A DNA stretch of 64,000 nt from Oscarella lobularis (lineage: Eukaryota > Porifera > Homoscleromorpha > Homosclerophorida > Oscarellidae), in NCBI RefSeq assembly GCF_947507565.1, contig NC_089184.1:744001-808000 (forward strand), read 5' to 3'. The position numbers and the translations under genes were made by a program. Positions 56,744-64,000 of the stretch are shown here, one piece after another. Within the stretch, counting starts at the first letter, position 1; each line of letters begins with the position of its first letter. The notes under the pieces were generated by a model. That model did no database searches and was not told the DNA's origin. It worked only from the letters and a program-made list of their open reading frames with translations.

Positions 56744-58235
56744 TTAATAGGCTATGGACATGATGAAACTTCCTTTCAGCATTGGCTTTTCAGCGACGCT
56801 CAAAAACTTGGGTGACGAGTACTTCTTTCGAACAGCTTGTAACTTGGATGTCTCACTTTCCTTTACCAATTCACAGAGACGACGAACACACGGTTGAATT
56901 TCCTTTTTGTTATACGTACTATAATGAATCAAAGTCGGATTCTAAAAGGAAAGAAAATCATTAATTAATCAATTTATGATAAGAATCTGACGTTTACCCA
57001 TCCAATAGTTGAGTTGTTAACAATGAGGGATATATAGAGAGCAGAAGCGGCGATTTGAGAAGGCTTGAAAGCCAGCATGGAATAGTCAGGAAGAGAAAGC
57101 TCAAGCAGAAATTTGGCCACAGTGTGAATTTCAGCATCAACCTTCAAAAATACAAAAAATCAAATTCATCATAAACTGGCAATTTAATGATTTTACCTGT
57201 CCGGCCTTAGAATTTCGTCGGAGAAAGTGAAGTGGCAACGGCTTTCCGAGTTCGAATTTGAGAACGCGCAACATCGTTCGCTCGGTTGCGCGAATCTGCG
57301 CTGCCGTGTACGCGTTGTCGGCGATAAAAACGAAATCTCGCAATTCGGGCGCGTAGATCTCCTCGTATTTCGAAGCGACGAGCATGGCAGTGACGCCGAC
57401 GAGCTGAAGACGATTCCTGGGAACGGCTTGAACCTAAAAAAGACCGATCGATCGCGCAAAGTGACAGAAAACGAACTTTTGGGGAAGAAAGACTACGGAC
57501 TAACTACACGGCAAAGCGAACTTACGGCTAGATAGCGATCAAGAAGGCTTATGGCTGTGTAGAGGGTTTCTGGTAAGAGATGAAAGCGCTGGTGAACTTG
57601 GATGAGCCAATCGACGAGAATTGCGCGCATTTTGGCGTTGATGTCGCGCTGACTTGTCATGTAAGTCGACGGAACCGTGTACTTGACCTAAACGAAGGGG
57701 GGGGGGCCCCATTTCGATTTGTTCGACTGTCGGCGCGAGAGCCTACCTCGAGTTCGCGCATGTATTTGTAAATGTCGTTGACGTATTCGGAGCAGAGTTG
57801 CGGATTATCGGCGTCGTCTTCGTCGATGTTTTCGTAAAGGGGCGGGATCGCCGTCTCCATTTCCATCGGTTCTTCGTGCGAGCGCGACGTTTCCATTTCT
57901 TCTTCATCTGCTTCTTCTTTGAAGACGGATTGGGGTTTAGATATCGGCTGGAGCGATCTGATATGCGCTTTGCCAAAGCCGCGGCCCTTTAGATCGTTTG
58001 TTTCTAGCGAGGCATTTCGGTTATTTCGATTCTTACTGGCTGAATTGTTCTGTTTCGAATCTCTCCGAGTGCTTGACGGCGTAGCATGGTCGCTTTTGCT
58101 TGCGTAGGGACGAGATGAGGCAAGATGAGGGGTTTGAATCGACGTGCCGTTTGTACTGCGCTCTGATTGGCCGTGTGTTAGCAACACACTCACGGGTTGT
58201 ACGGGATGCTCTTCTTCTCTAAAGCGCCCGGACAT
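56744..58235 (-). CDS. Cyclin B
   Basis: Activating subunit of CDK1 for mitotic entry. About 450 residues in five exons. Disordered N-terminus ([15 protein letters not shown]...), acidic stretch, then the cyclin N box: [80 protein letters not shown]. The cyclin C box follows: [53 protein letters not shown] and FLRR.SKAG favour cyclin B over cyclin A. ATG 58235 is the first in frame. No RxxL destruction box or KEN is seen in the N-terminal region as read. The start is 92 bp from the divergent NOL6 start. Confidence 0.92.
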
Positions 58236-58327
58236 ATTTTGGACCACGCTCGAAATGAAACGATCGCAAGGCCAAGTCGACGCCAAAAGCGACGAAGTAA
58301 TGCCAAAGAAACATTTATTGATTGCAG

Positions 58328-61300
58328 ATGAGATTGTTCACGCAGCTGGAGACGAAGAAAATGCCTCCCGCAAAAAAACCGAAACGCCTGTACGAGCCAC
58401 CGACCGCCGACGAGCTAAACGAGCTCAAAGAAACCGAAAACCTATTCAAATCCAATCTTTTCCGCTTGCAAATGAACGAACTGCTCCAAGAGACGAGCCT
58501 AAAGGAGCACGAAAGAAAACCGTACGAAATTCAGCTTCACAACGTAAAAGCAGCACTGGAAGACATTCAGTCGAAAGAGGAGGAAATTGACGTATAATAA
58601 AGTGTTTAGGCTAGACTATTATTCTATATTTGTATCTAGTTGTCCTCTATTGGTACTGGTACTGTGTTTGAAGATGAGATTTCTGTGCCAATATGCTTCA
58701 AGACTTGTCGCAACAAAGGCACGTTTAAACTGTGTCCTCCAACGAGAGTTCAAGTGGTTGGCAGTTTTTTACTGAAAACTCAGGCCAAGTTTGATGCAAA
58801 TGTAGATATAGCTGTCGAAATACCAAAGGCAAGAAGAGATGTCGATTTGAGTATGAAAGACTCGTATATTATTTTCCATTTAGGAATGTTTTGGTGGTAG
58901 AGACCATTTGAATCATTTGTATACAGCGAAAAGAGCTGTTTACTTGGCCTATGTAGCCAGTCACTTGAAAAGAAAAAGGGATCTGTTTACTGACATCAAA
59001 TATGTTCTACTTGATTCGAATCCTCTAAGGCCGTGCTTGCAATTAAAAAGAAAGGATTGCAGACTTCTAAAGACTGATTTTTTATGTATTGTTTTTAGGT
59101 GGCGACTGTCTTCTCCGTATTCATCCCGTTATACCCGAAGGCGTGTTGAAATTGGTGAAATTGTGGCCAAGCAAGAATAACGTTCGCGTGGAAAAATTTT
59201 TCAAAAACAGCAAAAAGAGAGACGGTACCTTTTGAGAGAAAAAAAATACAAACTCTTTATTTGGCGATACTTGTTTCTTTAGATGCAGCAATAATCGCCA
59301 CTCCCGCCTACAATACGTCTCTTCTGTTGGATCTCTCTTATGAACGCAACCTTCGCATTCTATATGAATCCTGCTCGGCCTGCTTAGCAATGAGAGACGC
59401 TATTCTACTTGTACGAGTTTGGCTTCATCAAAGGCGTCTATCCAAAGTAATTCAAATGCATCAGTAACATAGGCATGTTGCGAATTCTTTTCTTTAGGGA
59501 CCTGGTGGCTTCAACGGCTTTATTGCGTCTATGCTCATTGCTTATTTATTTGACAAGGAGAAGGTGAACGCGATGATGAGTAGCTATCAGATATTTAGAG
59601 TTGTTCTCCAATTTCTGGGTAAGGCAGTAAGTGGCACCGTATTTTTTCAAACAAAAATTTCATTTAGTTGATAGCGATTTGAGTACTCAAGGAATTTCCT
59701 TTGTATCTTACGACGACTCGGAGGCTTCTCATTTTCCGGCGCTGGACGAATTTCACCAGCACTTTGACGTCGTCTTCGTGGATTCTTCCGGCTTGCTCAA
59801 CTTATGTGCCAGCATGAAGAAGGACAATTATCTCAACGTCAGTCTATAACAGTTTTAATTAGTTAGAGATATTTTATGGGATCTCTAGATTCGTCACGAG
59901 GCGAAGTTGGCTCTCAGTTTTCTCGGCGATATCGCCATCGACGGTTTTGACGCTCTCTTTTTGACTCCAGTTAATTTCACGATGAAATTTGATCAATTTT
60001 TCTAGTAGGCCTTCTCTTTCTCCTTTGCAGAAGTCTCTAATTGCATTGTGTTGCTCTGTAGTGTTCCTCTCGCTGAATTGAAGACACTGTCACGCAAGAA
60101 AGATATGCGAGACTTCATACTAGCAGAAGCGGGGAACTGGACAGCGGCTTGGATTGACAGAATCCTTCCTCCTCTGCTACAAGGACTTGGAAAGAGAATT
60201 CGTCAGATGGCGCACGAGTTACACGTTCAGGAAGAAGTGCGACTAGCAATATTCTTTGTATCTTTATTATTTGGGGGTGGGGTATGTAGTGGGACGTGTC
60301 AAAATCGTCGCCGGATTTTAAGAAAGGCAATTTATCTTTTGGTCTTCTGCTTGATTCCGATCACGCCTTTTCTATTTTGGATAAAGGTCCTCCTGCCGAT
60401 GATGCACAGGTGTGGAAAAGAGCCACTAGGGCTGCTTCAGCTTTAGTTTTATTGTCTATCGTGTAGGCAGTTCAATTCAGAAAATTTTGGGGCGACAAGT
60501 CGGAAATGAGGCGATTTCAGGACGGCTCAATATTGGAAGCTGTTCTGTGGCCATGTGAAAACCAAGCCGACAGAAGAACGATATGTAGAAGAATAGTCAC
60601 TTACCTAGTTGAAAAGTAGTTCAAGGCAACTCCAAGTCAATAGTTTAGTATCGTTTTATAGGTACGGAAAACTTGATGGTTCATCTGTTCTTTACGTGGG
60701 GGACCAACTGGATCCCTTCGTAAAGACTCAAACGCACGGGACGGGAGAGGAAGAAATCGTTGCCGTTTTCACCGCTTTTGAATCTCTTACACGTGACCTC
60801 AGGAAGCTGACTGACTTGCCCTTAGTTATACAATCCTTACAGGGCACCAGTGCTGTTTTTAGAGGAACGCAGGTAAGAAGAACTCAGTGTGTGTGTGTGT
60901 AATGCGGAAAGTCAATTGATTTCTTAGGTGATGCCGTGTGGTACTGCTAGGCCCGTAGGCAAACAACTCAGTGCTGATGGACACGGATCTAGAATTCTGG
61001 CTCCTTCGGATTCTTGCTCGCCCTGGTGTCCATCCTACAAAGGCATCGCGAGAGCAAACCTTTTATTCACAAATAACTACTGTTTTTTTCTCACTCTACT
61101 GTAGTTGTGTGTCATTTGGAAGGAAGCGGCAAATGGCCCGACGACGTGGATGCTATGCAACGAATAAAAGCCGCGTTTCACTTGAAAATTGCCGACCTTA
61201 CAAGTGAAAAGTGTCACTTGGTCGCAATACCAAGACAGACTTCCGTCAGCATTGTCAAGGTAAACATGAAGAAAAACGTTTCTACCTTTTGATTGACGAC

Positions 61301-62802
61301 GTCTCAGGATGGATTTGTTTTTTGCCTTTCGGTGGCGAATGACAAAGAAATTCTTCTCCTACGTAGAAGTGCCAGTCTCGAAAAAGAAGAGAGCACGACT
61401 GGAGCTGATAACTTAGAAATGGAAAATGTTCACCGGCCACTTTTGACCAGCACACTAAGAGGGTAGGTATAAGGGATTTTCATTTTGACTGCTGTTCATT
61501 GGGTGAATGGTCCAGCGTTCACATGCGCTTTTCCGCGTTTGCTTTGACGGCTCGCTTAGCGAAACGATGGATCTCGTCCCAGCTGCTCTCTTTTCACATC
61601 TCGGACGAATGCGTTGAGCTCTTGGTTGCTCATCTGTTTCTTTCGCCGGCTCCCTATGCTGTTCCCGGGTAAGCACTGTGCATCGTTATTAGTTAGCCCT
61701 AATAATAGAAGTCTTGCTTTGCAGGTCAGGAATTAGCGGTTTTCAGCGATTCCTATATCTTCTCTGCCACCACAACTGGAATTCAACTCCACTCCTGGTC
61801 AACCTAAATGACGAATTTAAAAGTGCAGTAGCTTTTCTTCTGATGTTTCCTCTTTAATTGCGTTTTCTTGCCTCAGAGGAAGACTTTGACGAGATCCCTA
61901 GCTATTTTTCATCAAAACGCGACGAGCTGCCAGCTATGTTCATAGCCACTCCAAGGGACAAAGGCCGTTCCATTTGGACAAGAAACGGCCCAAACCCAGT
62001 GGTAATTTGACTTGTATGTACGGTAGCAATAACGCAATGAAGCTATTCCTTTGCTTAGATTTTGTATCGTCTTGTACTTTTAGCAAGGGAAGCACTCAAG
62101 GCGTTCATCATAGACGACGTATCTACTGGCAGTTTTAGTTTGAAGGTACCTCGTTTCTTTGACTTTTTACCATCAATTGATTCTGTCTCTATTGCTATCT
62201 TGCAGCAAATTTTCAGGCCATCTCTAGATGATTTTGACGTCATTATTCGACTGAAACCAAGCCACCTTCCTCGTCTTCTCGAGGCTAAAGGGCATCATAA
62301 GCAAAAGCATCAAAAATCTCGCCCTATCAAAAGTGACACTCTCCCTGTTTTCGATTTCAATCCGGCTGTAGAATATCTCACTGATCTGGAGGTAAAACCC
62401 TTCGGTATTGAGAATCAGCTGTCATCGCGCATTCTAGGATGCCTATGGTGACGTGGCCATGTTTTTCCATGATCTCTACGGGGGTGCACTCATCGCAGTC
62501 GTATGGAAACCGACAGCAGTCGAGCCTCAGGCCTTCAAGGCAAGAAAAGCGTCATCAGCCCAAAAGTACTGACTCGTTCTTATAGATTGGCAGCGTCGTC
62601 AGTTTGATGCCACAAGCAAAAGGGAAAAAAGAGAAACTAAAGGTAGGACTGTCCAATAAATAGACGAGACTAATAGAAAAAATGGGCCCAGGCCATCACT
62701 CCGGGAAAGACAAAGATGATTATCAACAAAAAAGCAATCATTGAAGACTTCAAAAGATTGGGTGAGGATCTAGTCGACTCAATTGAAATACAGAAATCTT
62801 GA
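58328..62802 (+). CDS. NOL6: Nucleolar protein 6 (Nrap/UTP22), ribosome biogenesis
   Basis: Component of the UTP-C module of the small-subunit processome, acting on pre-rRNA in the nucleolus; two nucleotidyltransferase-like halves without catalytic residues. More than 20 exons. Landmarks in order: [192 protein letters not shown], and a last exon ending [14 protein letters not shown]. The start is uncertain: ATG 58328, or 58361 with a better Kozak context; ATG 58255 would require a 34-bp intron. One intron near 62540 has a GC donor. Confidence 0.93.
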
Positions 62803-62883
62803 AACTTAATTATCAATATCAAAGACTCTTCTACAGACAAGCTCGCACACACAAAAGCAACTTGGCAATACTCTACTGTCTCT

Positions 62884-63280
62884 TTATGATCGCTTCTGAG
62901 CGCTGATGTACAACACTGGCGAAAAGAGACCATCAACTACGCCGAAGACGCGCGCGCGAGTGTCGTTACCGTTATTTCCTCGGATAAAGGCGTCCCCGTA
63001 CTTCTGCTTCAACTGGAAAGGGACAAAATCGCGATTTTTGCGATGTTTGGACGTCTCGGTTACCTGCCCGTTTACATATTCCTCGGTTTGCTCCAGTGCT
63101 ATGTTCATGTAGCCGTCGAGGCAGGTGAGAACTCCTTCGCGATGAATGCAATCGGGGAGCGTCCCGAAACCGCGTTATTGGGAGCTTACCTCTGTAATCG
63201 ACGCCAGAATTTAGTTTGACTACGACGGGTCGTCCTATTATTTGCTTTAGAAAGTCACTAGGATTTTGTTTTTTGCTCAT
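62884..63280 (-). CDS. LSM6: LSM6, Sm-like protein of the LSM1-7 and LSM2-8 rings
   Basis: Subunit of the heteroheptameric rings that bind U6 snRNA 3' ends (LSM2-8) or promote mRNA decapping (LSM1-7). About 79 residues in four exons. Near-identical to the human protein: PSDFLKQIIGRPVVVKLNSG, VDYRG, LDGYMNIALEQTEEYVNGQ, then after a 51-bp intron LKQKYGDAFIRGNN, and a last exon VLYISAQKRS. Both Sm motifs are complete. The intron after NGQ has no in-frame stop, so retention would insert 17 residues (VTETSKHRKNRDFVPFQ) without a frameshift. The stop is 81 bp from the convergent NOL6 stop. Confidence 0.97.
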
Positions 63281-63360
63281 TTTTCGAAAACGTGCAGAAA
63301 TTATACGGGAAGCTTGGGTCCTTAGTTTACTCCTTAGCGCGCTACAGCAACTCGAAAAGT

Positions 63361-63894
63361 CAAAAATTTTCCAAAGCCGTGTCAATCTTTGGAATTAATT
63401 TCTTTAAAGTCTCGTATTGATCCAGAGTGAGACACACACCTGAAAACCAATACACTAATATAAACTAATCACAAATATTTCTCATTTACCTTTTCTGCCT
63501 GGTTTCAGGCTTCCGTCATCTGCTGTATAGAACTCCCGAATGTCAACGCGAGCCTGTCCTCTAAACTCGCTCACACTCACGAACCGCTTATTTCCAAGCT
63601 AAAATTAACTTATTAATTAATTAATTAATTTTTTATTTAGGTTTGAATATTACCGAAAACCTTCCTTCTTCCTCTTCCTCTTCCTCTTCTTCTACGTGTT
63701 TCTTTTTCTTCTCTTTTTTAGGCTTCTTTTCAACGCGACTTTTCTTCGCCTTGCTCTCGCTTTTCCCGCCTGCGTTTCCTCCCTGGAAACACGCTGTCTA
63801 AAATGCGCTGACTGCACGTGCTGTTCACCTCGTCGTCGTCGTCGTCTGAAGAGGATAAGACGTACTTGGCGCTCTTTGGAGCTTTCTGAGACAT
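63361..63894 (-). CDS. SUB1: SUB1/PC4, RNA polymerase II transcriptional coactivator
   Basis: Single-stranded-DNA-binding coactivator. Four exons. N-terminal Ser/Asp regulatory region (MSQKAPKSAKYVLSSSDDDD), a 46-bp intron needed to keep the frame (DDDE joins GGNAGGKSES), a Lys-rich and Glu-rich stretch (KKPKKEKKKKHVEEEE), then the PC4 fold: NKRFVSVSEFRGQARVDIRE, FYTADDGSLKPGRKG, and the last exon VCLTLDQYETLKKLIPKIDT, ALENF. The Ser-Asp cluster fits CK2-type phosphorylation known for this family. ATG 63894 was chosen as the first Met before the conserved acidic block. It ends 80 bp upstream of the LSM6 start, same strand. Confidence 0.95.
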
Positions 63895-64000
63895 TTCCCT
63901 CGCTCGGTCGAGTGACGAAATCAACGCGCGCGCTAACTAAAAGAAGTCTGTGTTCGTTTGCCAGGCTCAGGCCGCTCGGCGAATTTCTCGTTGACATGAC

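Noticed and set aside
58236-58286. Upstream extension of cyclin B containing a D-box-like RFISSVVQN
   Set aside because: The extension begins at TTG, not ATG, and runs into the divergent promoter; no upstream ATG exists in frame.

Overview
The window reads as a compact, intron-rich animal nuclear genome. Introns are mostly about 45-60 bp with GT-AG ends. Gene content is metazoan (MALT1 paracaspase, cadherin, GFRA/GAS1-type receptors, nucleobindin, GNB5, LIN52), and intergenic gaps are often under 100 bp. Short introns, moderate GC and a giant cadherin of unusual architecture suggest a non-bilaterian, most likely a sponge (a homoscleromorph such as Oscarella or Corticium). That placement is inference; nothing in the DNA proves it. 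All exon models here were read by eye from reading frames, splice sites and remembered family sequences.

Layout. 1-3691 is repeat-rich and gene-poor: a 20-bp minisatellite, a TAGG-rich repeat, a 38-bp repeat and one doubtful exon. 3692-7661 (-) is HMG-CoA reductase. 7834-11474 (-) is a MALT1-type paracaspase. 11770-16334 (+) holds two tandem aromatic amino acid decarboxylase-like genes, both with Phe where the catalytic-loop Tyr is expected. 16495-17605 (-) is a coiled-coil protein of uncertain family. 18153-19646 (+) is a UDP-glycosyltransferase. 19718-39902 (-) is one gene for a secreted protein of about 6,500 residues: LRR, Ig, right-handed beta-helix modules, two Ig, about 38 cadherin repeats and three LamG/calsyntenin-like units. 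40469-40849 (-) is LIN52. 41114-41629 is a 516-bp non-autonomous transposon with long terminal inverted repeats and a perfect 9-bp target-site duplication. 41816-43630 (-) is nucleobindin. 43905-49574 (+) holds two GFRA/GAS1-domain genes: a two-domain, probably GPI-anchored protein and a secreted protein with 15 repeats.

The right end is dense housekeeping: glucose-6-phosphate 1-epimerase (+), glyoxylate/hydroxypyruvate reductase (-), TRAP-beta/SSR2 (-), GNB5 (+), a TTC24-like TPR protein with a CaaX box (-), cyclin B (-), NOL6 (+), LSM6 (-) and SUB1/PC4 (-). SSR2 and GNB5 start codons are only 36 bp apart, head to head.

The genes do not form one pathway. The least ordinary parts are the extracellular repeat proteins (the giant cadherin and the two GFRA/GAS1-like proteins) and the duplicated Tyr-to-Phe decarboxylases.
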